Notes: generated by a model not told the origin, from the sequence alone. DNA of 6,153 nt from an uncultured Acidimicrobiia bacterium (GCA_937900165.1 CALCCX010000395.1:1-6153); one strand, 5' to 3'. Shown: positions 1 through 6,102, counted from the stretch's first letter. Program-made: numbers and translations.

Positions 1-1
1 C

Positions 2-169
2 CATGTCGAGGTTGAAGTCGGCGAGTCCGGTCTGGATCATCCGAGTTATGCCAAGTGCGAGGATGTGAAGTCGGTCTCCGATCGGCGTCTGATCGATCGC
101 CTCGGGGTGACAGGACCCAATGCCATGTTCGAGATCAGCCGAGTGCTGCGCTACCTGTTCGATCTCTGA
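2..169 (+). CDS. MazF/PemK-family type II toxin, C-terminal fragment (5' end outside window)
   Basis: Reading from base 2 gives an open frame of 55 codons ending in TGA at 167-169, with no start codon needed because the gene enters from the left edge. The visible protein begins HVEVEVGESGLDHPSYAKCE and ends in RVLRYLFDL. This matches the C-terminal half of MazF/PemK endoribonuclease toxins: a beta-strand 'hVev..ge.GLd..S.akce.v.sv', then 'rLi.rLG' and a final amphipathic helix. In this family the toxin is an mRNA-cleaving RNase held inactive by a labile antitoxin, usually encoded just upstream, so the antitoxin gene would lie outside this window. About half of a usual 105-120-residue toxin is missing, including the N-terminal catalytic region, so activity cannot be judged. 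The gene is convergent with the exporter gene, 41 bp away. The family call is by recognition of the C-terminal pattern only. Confidence 0.75.
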   Translation, partial: HVEVEVGESGLDHPSYAKCEDVKSVSDRRLIDRLGVTGPNAMFEISRVLRYLFDL

Positions 170-210
170 TATCTGGCCCGTCCCTGCCGTCGGTCAGTCG
201 CGCCAACGTT

Positions 211-795
211 TCACACGTTGATCAGGTAGACGGTTCCGACGAGCAGCATGGCGAGCACGGCATTGACTACTTGGCGTCTGCGGTCGTCAGTAAGGAGACG
301 GCCGACCGCCGAGCCTGCGGCAGCCCAGGTGGCGACGCAGGGAAGATTGACAGCGCTGAAGATGAGCCCCAAAAGCCCTGCGGAAACCAAGAGGTTCTGG
401 TCCGGAACCAGAAACGAGCCGACCGCCGTGATCCCCATAACCCAGGCCTTCGGATTGACATACTGGAAGGCCGCCGCCTCTACAAACGACATCGGTCTGG
501 CGGAGGTGTGCTGTTGAACTCGCCCGGCGTTGAAAATTCGGTAGGCGAGATACAACAGGTAGGCGGATCCCAGTATCCGCAACGTCGGCGACAGCCAGCT
601 GACGCGCTGAAAGAGCGCACCAAGCCCGAGCGCTGTGGCCAATAGGAGGGTTAGGAATCCGAATGTCACCCCAATCATGTGGGGGAGCGTGCGACGGAAG
701 CCATAGTTGATACCAGATGCCCAGAGCATGACATTGTTTGGGCCAGGGGTGATCGAGCTGACGAACGCAAAAAGGGCGAGTGCTCCGACGTTCAT
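211..795 (-). CDS. LysE/RhtB-family amino-acid exporter
   Basis: This 194-residue integral membrane protein belongs to the LysE/RhtB translocator family, whose members export amino acids or related metabolites by proton antiport. Visible family marks are the TPGPN motif in the first membrane segment (residues 17-21), a Gly-rich second segment (IGVTFGF, about 41-47) and the QYVNPKAW motif (111-118). About six hydrophobic segments can be drawn, near 4-23, 38-62, 70-90, 118-137, 138-161 and 173-193. The length is normal for the family (about 200). I chose ATG at 795 because GGAAGG lies 9 bp upstream (805-810); a TTG one codon earlier (798) is a less likely start. The gene is divergent from a MocR-type regulator and shares its promoter region, the usual arrangement for an exporter under local control. 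The substrate cannot be read from sequence. Confidence 0.92.
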   Translation of the reverse strand: MNVGALALFAFVSSITPGPNNVMLWASGINYGFRRTLPHMIGVTFGFLTLLLATALGLGALFQRVSWLSPTLRILGSAYLLYLAYRIFNAGRVQQHTSARPMSFVEAAAFQYVNPKAWVMGITAVGSFLVPDQNLLVSAGLLGLIFSAVNLPCVATWAAAGSAVGRLLTDDRRRQVVNAVLAMLLVGTVYLINV

Positions 796-804
796 CAACT
801 CTCG

Positions 805-810
805 CCTTCC
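805..810 (-). promoter_or_regulatory. Ribosome binding site of the LysE-family exporter
   Basis: On the minus strand GGAAGG lies 9 bp before the ATG at 795, and a GAGAG stretch continues toward the start. It supports the ATG over the adjacent TTG at 798 as the start codon. Confidence 0.5.
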
Positions 811-823
811 GGGGATTTACATG

Positions 824-829
824 TATCTA
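824..829 (-). promoter_or_regulatory. Possible -10 hexamer for the exporter gene
   Basis: TAGATA on the minus strand lies about 30 bp before the exporter start and resembles a sigma-70-type -10 element. Only a poor -35 (TGAAAT, forward 847-852) sits 17 bp further upstream. This is a weak call that rests on position and the hexamer alone. If correct, the operator-like inverted repeat at 855-880 lies just upstream of the promoter core, where an activator could bind. Confidence 0.3.
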
Positions 830-842
830 TCACTGACTTGCA

Positions 843-848
843 TACAAT
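843..848 (+). promoter_or_regulatory. Likely -10 hexamer of the MocR-type regulator gene
   Basis: TACAAT matches the sigma-70 -10 consensus at five of six positions. It places a transcription start near 855, exactly where the inverted repeat begins. No good -35 is seen at 16-18 bp; TTTACA at 816-821 is too far upstream (21-bp spacer). A -10-dominated promoter of this kind is common in actinobacteria. The position suggests that a protein bound at 855-880 would block initiation and so repress the regulator's own gene. Confidence 0.45.
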
Positions 849-854
849 TTCACG

Positions 855-880
855 ATTGGCCCTTGAAATCTAGGGCCAAT
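855..880. promoter_or_regulatory. Perfect 9-bp inverted repeat, candidate MocR operator
   Basis: ATTGGCCCT at 855-863 and its exact reverse complement AGGGCCAAT at 872-880 are separated by 8 bp. The centre-to-centre distance of the arms is 17 bp. ATTGG also recurs in direct orientation at 879-883 and 890-894. The element lies in the divergent promoter region between the exporter and the GntR/aminotransferase regulator, immediately downstream of the TACAAT hexamer. GntR-domain regulators bind as dimers to symmetric or directly repeated half-sites next to their own genes, so this is the best candidate binding site in the window. The repeat is observed directly; the operator role is inferred. 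Confidence 0.6.
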
Positions 881-900
881 TGGTCAAGAATTGGCTGGAA

Positions 901-2340
901 ATGTCCAGCGATAGTCTGTCAGATTTTGCAGCTCGGCTCGGCCATTGGGACGCTGGAGACGGCCCTCTCTATGGTCGACTCGCCGCCGCGCTGCGCCGCC
1001 TGCTCGAGAACGGCGAACTCCGGACGGGCGCCTCGCTGCCACCTGAGCGGCTTCTGGCCGGGGCTCTCGCTGTCAGCCGAAACACAATAAGCGCTGCGTA
1101 TGGGGAGCTGCGTCGCGACGGATGGGTCGATTCCAGACGCGGGTCATCCACTACGGTCAATTCGGCCGGGTATTCGCCGGTTGGTGCCCATGTTGCCAAT
1201 GGGCTGTTCGCCACGTTGATACGAGACAACCCGGATGTGATCGACCTCACAATTGCGGTTCCCCAGGCTGCCCCGATCGTGACCGAAGTCTTGTCGAATC
1301 CGGCCGCCCACATCGACGATCCGACGACGCTGACCGCTGGACACGGTTACCAACCACGGGGCAACCCGGCCCTGCGAGAATCGATTGCGGCGATTCTGAC
1401 AGGCAACGGGCTTGGGACGACTCCAGATGAACTGCTGATCACCACGGGTGCACAGCAAGGCATTTCCTTGGTCGCCAGAGCGCTACTCCGGTCAGGCGAT
1501 GTCGTCGGCATCGAGGAGGTCAGCTACCCGGGGGCAATAGACGCGGTCTGCAATACCGGGAGCCGAATCGTTCCGCTTCCACTCGCCGATCTGGGGGTGG
1601 ACGTCGAAGCTCTGACGGCTGTGGTTCGGCGCGAGCGCCCCCGGCTGCTCTATTTGGTGCCCACGTTCCACAACCCAACGGGAACCGCGCTGGATGGCGT
1701 TCCCAGGAAGCGGCTGGCCCGACTGATCGCCGAGACCGAGACGACCACCATCGACGACGTCACGCTGGCCGATCTCGACTTCGATCAACCCGCCCCTCCC
1801 CCGCTGGCCGCCCTCGAACCTGAGGCCCCGGTCATAACCATCGGCAGTCTGTCCAAGGTCTTCTGGGGTGGCTTGAGGATCGGTTGGGTGCGGGCCAGGC
1901 CGGCCGTGATCTCTCATCTGGCGGGCCTCAAGGCTGCCTCCGATCTCGGCGGAAATAGCCCGAGTCAAACTTCCGCGGTCGCCATGCTCGAGCATTATGA
2001 GGAGACGAGGTCGTGGAGAAAGCGCCAACTCGGCGAGTCACTGGACGCCCTGACCACTGCATTGAAGACTCGGCTACCTGAGTGGCAGTGGGAGGCTCCT
2101 CTCGGTGGACCTCACCTCTGGATCCGTCTACCGGAAACAGACGCGGCAGGCTTCACCCAACTCGCCCTTCGCTCCGGGATCGCGCTGGTGGCCGGGCCGT
2201 TGCTGGCGGCGACAACCGGCGTGGCCAATGACCGGATCAGGATCCCATACTACCTGCCAGGGCCCGAACTGGTGACCGCCGTTTCTTGCCTCGAAACTGC
2301 CTGGCGATCGCGAGGTCGGTCACTGGACCTTCGAAACTGA
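901..2340 (+). CDS. MocR-type transcriptional regulator (GntR wHTH fused to PLP-dependent aminotransferase domain)
   Basis: The protein has 479 residues counted from ATG 901. An N-terminal GntR winged helix-turn-helix (about 22-85) contains LPPERLLAGALAVSRNTISA followed by YGELRRDGWVDSRRGS. A fold-type I aminotransferase-like domain (about 110-475) has ITTGAQQG (180-187), the HNPTG motif (257-261), the acidic pair in IDDV (285-286), SLSKVFWGG with the probable PLP-binding Lys319, and RIRIPYY with a likely substrate-carboxylate Arg near 445. This architecture and length define MocR/GabR/PdxR regulators, which sense PLP or amino compounds. All key PLP-site residues appear intact. A TTG at 880 with AGGG four bases upstream would add seven residues, but it overlaps the inverted repeat and falls near the transcription start, so I prefer ATG 901, which lacks a clear ribosome binding site. 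The gene is divergent from a LysE-family exporter, its probable target. A plain aminotransferase is unlikely given the wHTH. Confidence 0.93.
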   Translation: MSSDSLSDFAARLGHWDAGDGPLYGRLAAALRRLLENGELRTGASLPPERLLAGALAVSRNTISAAYGELRRDGWVDSRRGSSTTVNSAGYSPVGAHVANGLFATLIRDNPDVIDLTIAVPQAAPIVTEVLSNPAAHIDDPTTLTAGHGYQPRGNPALRESIAAILTGNGLGTTPDELLITTGAQQGISLVARALLRSGDVVGIEEVSYPGAIDAVCNTGSRIVPLPLADLGVDVEALTAVVRRERPRLLYLVPTFHNPTGTALDGVPRKRLARLIAETETTTIDDVTLADLDFDQPAPPPLAALEPEAPVITIGSLSKVFWGGLRIGWVRARPAVISHLAGLKAASDLGGNSPSQTSAVAMLEHYEETRSWRKRQLGESLDALTTALKTRLPEWQWEAPLGGPHLWIRLPETDAAGFTQLALRSGIALVAGPLLAATTGVANDRIRIPYYLPGPELVTAVSCLETAWRSRGRSLDLRN

Positions 2341-2345
2341 CCTGA

Positions 2346-3956
2346 CTATTGAACTGTCGAGTTGGTGACTTGGATCGGACCACTGCCCAGATAGAAAATG
2401 CTCAGATATGGATTGGTCCAGAAGCCGCCGCTGGGGCTGGTTCGAATCGTCGAGTCTTCGATGATCAAGTTGCCGGTGAGATTGTTGCTCACGAAGAAGA
2501 CGCCGGCTCCCCCCTCAGGAGCCGTTCCGTTCTCGATGAGAGTGCCGGCCAGGCGCATGACCATGGTCAAGCCATCTGCATATAGGGTCCCGCCATTGCC
2601 TCCACCCGGAGTACCGGATGCCGCCGGATTGGCTCCCCAGCCAGTCGCCGTGTTGTAGGAGAAGTAGCTGTTCAGGATCGCCACTGAAGCGTGCAAGGTG
2701 CTGACGGCCGCGCCGTTTGAGCACTGGTTGCCCAGATCCGGACTGCCCCCAAAGGTCGAGTTGATGATGTAGCTCGATGCTCCCGGGTACATGAGGATCA
2801 ATCGCACGCCGGCGCCGCCTACATCCGGTCCGGTTGTTGCACAGACGTTGGAAAAGAACCGGGAGTTGACGGCCTGGAACTGGCCTCCTTGAACGTGGAT
2901 TGCCCCACCACCAGCCTGGTCGCTGCCGGAGTTTCCGTTGATGAACGTGAGGTTTTGCACAGTCAATCGGGGGAACTCCTGGATGTCACAGCGGGTCGTC
3001 GTCCATACCAGGGCAGGATCGCAAGTGTTCATATAGAGGATGCGGCGCTGGTCCAGGCCATCGAGAGTCACAAGCCCTCCCCCATCGACCACGATCTCAG
3101 GGCCCGTGTCGTTGTAGATGAGGGCCGTATCCGTCATCCCGATGGTGACGGGGTCCGGTCCGCAATCGAAGGTGATGATCCCTCCAAGCGCGATCGTATC
3201 AACGACCGCTTGTGATGTGCAGGACCCAGGAGTACCGGTTCCTATGACCCGGTCCGGGTTGGAGGTGTCCATTTCGCCTGCCCCGGCCGGAATCGGCGCG
3301 TTGCCATCTGGGTTGCCGGGCACTGGCAGCGGTCGAGGAGGAACGTCGATGGGCTCCAAACCCAACGCCCTTCCGAGGAAGGTCGCCATTTGTGCTCTGG
3401 TGACGAAGTCGTTTGGGCAGTAAAGGCCGGTTTCGCAGCCGGCGGTGATGCCGGCTTGGGCGATGGCGTTGATGTTTGGAGCGTGTACTCCACCGACATC
3501 TGAGAAAGGACCGTCTGCCACGGGGGCGAGATTTTCGGCCCTCGCCAGGAAGGTGGCCATCTGAGCGCGCGTTACGAAGTCGTTTGGGCAGTACAGGCCG
3601 GTTTCGCAGCCGGCCGTGATGCCGGCTTGGGCGATGGCGTTGATGTTTGGAGCGTGTACTCCACCGACATCTGAGAAAGGACCGTCTGCCACGGGAGTCA
3701 AGTCCTTGGCGCGGGCGATGAAGGTTGCCATCTGGCCCCGGCTGACGAAATCACCTGGGCAATAGCGGTCCGTGGAGCAGCCGGTTGTGATGCCAACCGC
3801 GGCGATCGCCTCGATGTACCCCTCGTGGACGTTGCCGTCGTCGTCGATGAACGACCCTCCAGGCTCGATTTCTTGGCCTGCCGCACTCAGAGGTGCAAGG
3901 CCGGCGACCAGAACAAATGCAACCAAAGCCACTGTGATCAACTTCTGGCTACCCAT
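2346..3956 (-). CDS. Secreted surface protein: three SLH-like repeats plus right-handed beta-helix domain
   Basis: The predicted protein has 536 residues. Residues 1-26 form a signal peptide: a short Lys-containing start, the hydrophobic core LITVALVAFVLVAGLAPL and a SAA/GQE-type cleavage region. Three 57-residue-period SLH-like repeats follow (about 35-85, 92-142, 149-199), each with a GIT.GC....YCP....V.R.QMATF..RA core. Each has a Cys pair (60/66, 117/123, 174/180), probably disulfide-bonded outside the cell. A Pro-rich linker (about 201-224) leads to a Gly/Asn/Ser/Thr-rich region (about 236-536) with beta-helix-like turns such as LTVQNLTFINGNSG, AVNSRFFSN, YIINSTF, VAILNSYFSYN and IIEDSTI. 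SLH domains usually anchor proteins to cell-wall polymers, and beta-helix domains often bind or cleave polysaccharides, but no catalytic motif is evident. ATG 3956 is chosen because AGGAG lies 5 bp upstream. The protein ends abruptly in a beta-helix turn (TNSTVQ). Confidence 0.88.
   Translation of the reverse strand: MGSQKLITVALVAFVLVAGLAPLSAAGQEIEPGGSFIDDDGNVHEGYIEAIAAVGITTGCSTDRYCPGDFVSRGQMATFIARAKDLTPVADGPFSDVGGVHAPNINAIAQAGITAGCETGLYCPNDFVTRAQMATFLARAENLAPVADGPFSDVGGVHAPNINAIAQAGITAGCETGLYCPNDFVTRAQMATFLGRALGLEPIDVPPRPLPVPGNPDGNAPIPAGAGEMDTSNPDRVIGTGTPGSCTSQAVVDTIALGGIITFDCGPDPVTIGMTDTALIYNDTGPEIVVDGGGLVTLDGLDQRRILYMNTCDPALVWTTTRCDIQEFPRLTVQNLTFINGNSGSDQAGGGAIHVQGGQFQAVNSRFFSNVCATTGPDVGGAGVRLILMYPGASSYIINSTFGGSPDLGNQCSNGAAVSTLHASVAILNSYFSYNTATGWGANPAASGTPGGGNGGTLYADGLTMVMRLAGTLIENGTAPEGGAGVFFVSNNLTGNLIIEDSTIRTSPSGGFWTNPYLSIFYLGSGPIQVTNSTVQ
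3403..3695 (-). repeat. Nearly identical 171-bp-period tandem repeat inside the SLH-like region
   Basis: Bases 3403-3524 and 3574-3695 align over 122 bp with only two differences (3423/3594 and 3444/3615). The next difference, at 3525/3696, is also at a third codon position, and all three are synonymous. The encoded stretch is identical in both copies. The first repeat of the protein (DNA around 3745-3850) keeps the same 171-bp register but is clearly diverged. The pattern points to recent duplication or gene conversion of one 57-residue module. Confidence 0.9.
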
Positions 3957-3961
3957 CGTTG

Positions 3962-3966
3962 CTCCT
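3962..3966 (-). promoter_or_regulatory. Ribosome binding site of the SLH/beta-helix protein
   Basis: AGGAG on the minus strand lies 5 bp before ATG 3956. It is a good Shine-Dalgarno match and fixes the start directly ahead of the signal peptide. Confidence 0.75.
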
Positions 3967-4075
3967 ATCGAGTGTTTGGCGAGATCTTGGGATCCTCACG
4001 AATGTCGGCAATCCGGCGCGGATCTTGAACCCCGGCGTACGTTTAGAACTCGCATGACGAATTGGACGGGTTTAT

Positions 4076-4399
4076 CTATCCAGATCGATCGCGGGTCGGA
4101 ACCTGCTCGATGTTTTCGGTTACCTCAGCGATGCGTTCGTGGTGGTGGATGACTTCGTCGATGATGAATCGCAGGAATTTTTCCGAAAATTCGGGATCGA
4201 GGTGAGCGCTGTCGGCGAGTGAGCGAAGACGGGCGATCTGGACCTTCTCTCGATCTGGGGCGGCCGGCGGCATACCAGTCTTTGCCTTGTACACACCCAC
4301 CTTTTTGGTGATCTTGAACCGCTCCGCCAACAGGAAGATCAGCGCCGCATCGATGTTGTCGATGCTCTCTCTATAGTCGTCGAGCTTTCTGTTCGTCAC
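4076..4399 (-). CDS. AroQ-class chorismate mutase, stand-alone
   Basis: The predicted protein is a 107-residue all-helical protein of the AroQ chorismate mutase family. It would convert chorismate to prephenate, the first committed step to phenylalanine and tyrosine, in the cytoplasm. Aligned by eye with the E. coli PheA mutase domain, it keeps Arg10 (for R11), Arg27 (R28), Lys38 (K39), Arg50 (R51) and Glu51 (E52). His87 lies where E. coli has Gln88, within the run HHHER. The long first helix (SIDNIDAALIFLLAERFKI) is typical. The start is GTG at 4399, preceded by a strong AGGGAGG four bases away (4404-4410). It lies 84 bp downstream of the nicotinate phosphoribosyltransferase gene on the same strand and 119 bp upstream of the surface-protein gene. 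No prephenate dehydratase or dehydrogenase domain is attached, so those steps must be encoded elsewhere. Confidence 0.88.
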   Translation of the reverse strand: MTNRKLDDYRESIDNIDAALIFLLAERFKITKKVGVYKAKTGMPPAAPDREKVQIARLRSLADSAHLDPEFSEKFLRFIIDEVIHHHERIAEVTENIEQVPTRDRSG

Positions 4400-4403
4400 T
4401 TGT

Positions 4404-4410
4404 CCTCCCT
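4404..4410 (-). promoter_or_regulatory. Ribosome binding site of the chorismate mutase gene, decides a GTG start
   Basis: AGGGAGG on the minus strand is nearly the full anti-16S match and lies 4 bp before GTG 4399. It supports the non-ATG start, which has the conserved first Arg of the mutase nine residues further on. Confidence 0.75.
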
Positions 4411-4424
4411 GACGGCCTATGTGG

Positions 4425-4440
4425 GCACGGCCTCCCGTGC
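4425..4440 (-). other. Small GC-rich hairpin between the phosphoribosyltransferase and chorismate mutase genes
   Basis: GCACGG at 4425-4430 pairs with CCGTGC at 4435-4440 across a 4-nt loop. It lies in the 84-bp gap, 14 bp upstream of the chorismate mutase ribosome binding site. There is no T-run after it on the minus strand, so it is not a standard Rho-independent terminator. It could be a weak attenuating or processing structure, or chance in GC-rich DNA. Confidence 0.25.
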
Positions 4441-4483
4441 GGGCGAGACCCTACTGGAGACGGAAACGCCATGAAAATGCCGC

Positions 4484-6037
4484 CTAGTTGGCGAGGTCTG
4501 AAACGAGTCGCCATTTGAGTTCGGACAGACGAGGTGTCAAGGAAACGTGGTACGTGTGAGGATTGACCAGACGTCGCACCCCCGCGTCCAGTCTTGCGAG
4601 GTCTGCCTTCCTCCTGGCGCGAGCTTCTTCTACATTGCCAAGATCGGCGATGACGGAGCCTTTCCTGACGAAATCAACCAGAAGCGGTTCGACTTCGGAA
4701 ACCTCGGTTGCCTCAAGCTGCCGTCCGACCGATGGGTGGGAGGGGTGCACGAGGCTGAGTGGGCCGACGGTTGGTGCCTCATCGGCCAGGCCGATCAAGT
4801 CTGCGGTGGCAGTTCCTCTCGAGGAGTAGATCCGCCAAACGCCCTTGGGGCCGGGGTTGACGACCTTGGCCGGAGTGTCGGAGATCTTGATCGCGGGTTG
4901 GCCCAGTCCGTCAGCATCGTGCACCGACACGGTCTTGTAAACGCCGTCGAGGCTCGGATCCCCGTCAGACGTGACCATCCGAGAGCCGACGCCGTATATC
5001 AGTCTCGACAGCAGGGCACCAGGATCGACGCCCCAGTTAGGTGCCTCGTCGATGATCTGGGTACGGATCTGGAAGATGGTGAGTTCGTCGAGTTGGCTGG
5101 ACAAGGCTATTGCCGCTTCCTCAAAGCCGGCCTCTTCCAGCATCTGGGCCGATCGTATCGCGAGGTGAGCGAGGTCTCCGGAGTCGAGGCGAATGCCAAC
5201 CGGGCGATGGCCCTTCGATTTGAGTTCTTCGAATACCTTGATGGCATTTGGGATGCCTGATTCGAGCGTGTCGATGGTGTCAACCAACAGAAGGCAATCA
5301 TCCGGGTACACCTCCGCGTAGGCCCGAAACGCCTCCAGTTCACCACCGGCTATCGCGATGAAGGCCTGCACCATCGAGTGAGCATGGGTCCCCTTGGACG
5401 GCACTCCGAGCTGCGCGGACATTCCCATGTTGGACGAAAACTGCGCTCCGCCTATCAGGGACGCTCGGGTTGCAGCATTAGCGGCCCAACCGGGGGCTCG
5501 GCGCATACCGAATTCCAATACGGTTCCGCCCCCGGTTGCCTCGGCCACTCTTGAAGCCTTGGTTGCGATCAGGGTTGGGAAATTGAGGTGATTCAGGAGA
5601 GACGTTTCGAGTAACTGGGCAGCCGCCAGCGGCGCTTCAATGATCGCCAGAGGAACGTTGGGATGGACCACCCTGCCCTCTGGGATGGCTCGCAAATTCA
5701 CATCGGTGAAGCCCCCGTTGGAACGCAGCCAGTCGAGGAAGACATCGGAAAACGTGTTGGCTCCCGTGCGGCCTCGCAGGTCTGTCAACGCGGCGATATC
5801 GGCGTCCGTGACCTCCGCTTCGGTCATCCACTCTACGAGCGGACCAAGACCCGCGACGATGCAATAGCCGGCCTGGTGTTCGCCGTAGTCGGGATACGAT
5901 CTGAAAAAATAGTCGAATTGCGAGGTTCGGTCGTGGATCCCAAACCGGTGATACAGCTGGATCATCGTCAGCTGGTAGTGGTCTGTGAACAAAATGCCCT
6001 GCGCGGTCACGAGCACGACGTTAGCGGTGTGCTTATC
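4484..6037 (-). CDS. pncB: Nicotinate phosphoribosyltransferase (5' end lost at the adapter junction)
   Basis: This enzyme of NAD salvage joins nicotinate to PRPP, with ATP hydrolysis, to make nicotinate mononucleotide in the cytoplasm. Genuine sequence begins at 6037 and gives 517 residues, numbered here from that point. Family marks in order are LFTDHYQLTM near the N-terminus (16-25), LEFGMRRAPG (174-183), GTHAHS (217-222) with the likely phosphorylated His220, LLLVDT (249-254), IRLDSGDL (282-289) and the phosphate-binding YGVGSRMVTS (348-357) followed by SLDGVYK. Because FTD..QLTM normally lies close to the N-terminus, few residues can be missing. GTG at 6010 could even be the true start, but no ribosome binding site is visible before it. 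A 17-20-residue stretch (about 329-346, DEAPNWGVDPGALLSRL) before YGVG is longer than in human-type enzymes. The stop is TAG at 4484-4486. Apparent upstream codons (6038-6070) are adapter, not protein. Confidence 0.92.
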   Translation of the reverse strand, partial: DKHTANVVLVTAQGILFTDHYQLTMIQLYHRFGIHDRTSQFDYFFRSYPDYGEHQAGYCIVAGLGPLVEWMTEAEVTDADIAALTDLRGRTGANTFSDVFLDWLRSNGGFTDVNLRAIPEGRVVHPNVPLAIIEAPLAAAQLLETSLLNHLNFPTLIATKASRVAEATGGGTVLEFGMRRAPGWAANAATRASLIGGAQFSSNMGMSAQLGVPSKGTHAHSMVQAFIAIAGGELEAFRAYAEVYPDDCLLLVDTIDTLESGIPNAIKVFEELKSKGHRPVGIRLDSGDLAHLAIRSAQMLEEAGFEEAAIALSSQLDELTIFQIRTQIIDEAPNWGVDPGALLSRLIYGVGSRMVTSDGDPSLDGVYKTVSVHDADGLGQPAIKISDTPAKVVNPGPKGVWRIYSSRGTATADLIGLADEAPTVGPLSLVHPSHPSVGRQLEATEVSEVEPLLVDFVRKGSVIADLGNVEEARARRKADLARLDAGVRRLVNPHTYHVSLTPRLSELKWRLVSDLAN

Positions 6038-6102
6038 AGATCGGAAGAGCACACTCTGAACTCCAGTCACACTGATATATCTCGTATGCCGTCTTCTGCT
6101 TG
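6038..6102 (+). other. Illumina TruSeq indexed adapter (sequencing artefact)
   Basis: The stretch begins AGATCGGAAGAGCACAC, continues with TCTGAACTCCAGTCAC, then an 8-base ACTGATAT block (6071-6078), and ends with the ATCTCGTATGCC / GTCTTCTGCTTG flow-cell sequence. This is the TruSeq read-1 3' adapter, and ACTGATAT agrees with TruSeq index 25 as I recall it. One G is missing between 6054 and 6055 relative to the standard adapter. The deletion changes the frame, so the reverse strand reads VTGVQSVLFRS in frame with the phosphoribosyltransferase. The sequence is foreign to the organism and should be trimmed. Confidence 0.98.

Noticed and set aside
55..645. 196-codon open frame on the + strand across the toxin end and the exporter
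   Set aside because: It overlaps two better-supported genes in other frames, and its composition (Arg, Gly, Asp, Ser-rich) is typical of a shadow frame.
880..900. TTG at 880 as the start of the MocR gene
   Set aside because: It overlaps the operator-like inverted repeat and is near the predicted transcription start; ATG 901 gives a normal MocR N-terminus. It is not fully excluded, because AGGG lies four bases before it.
1492..2028. 178-codon open frame on the - strand inside the MocR gene
   Set aside because: The sense-strand protein has a full set of aminotransferase motifs, and the antisense product is rich in Arg, Gly and Asp with no fold signal.
3403..3850. Regularly spaced repeats that could suggest a CRISPR array
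   Set aside because: The period is 171 bp, a whole number of codons, and the repeats encode protein modules inside an open frame.
4011..4023. ATCCG-GCG-CGGAT short inverted repeat in the gap between the chorismate mutase and surface-protein genes
   Set aside because: Five-base arms in GC-rich DNA are expected by chance, no T-run follows, and it is not clearly placed relative to a promoter. I see no other convincing element in this 119-bp gap.
4547..5260. 237-codon open frame on the + strand
   Set aside because: It is antisense to the well-supported phosphoribosyltransferase gene, with no family motifs; long shadow frames are expected at this GC content.
6038..6070. N-terminal extension of the phosphoribosyltransferase reading frame (GTG at 6070)
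   Set aside because: These codons are the reverse complement of the TruSeq adapter, so they are not coding sequence of the organism.
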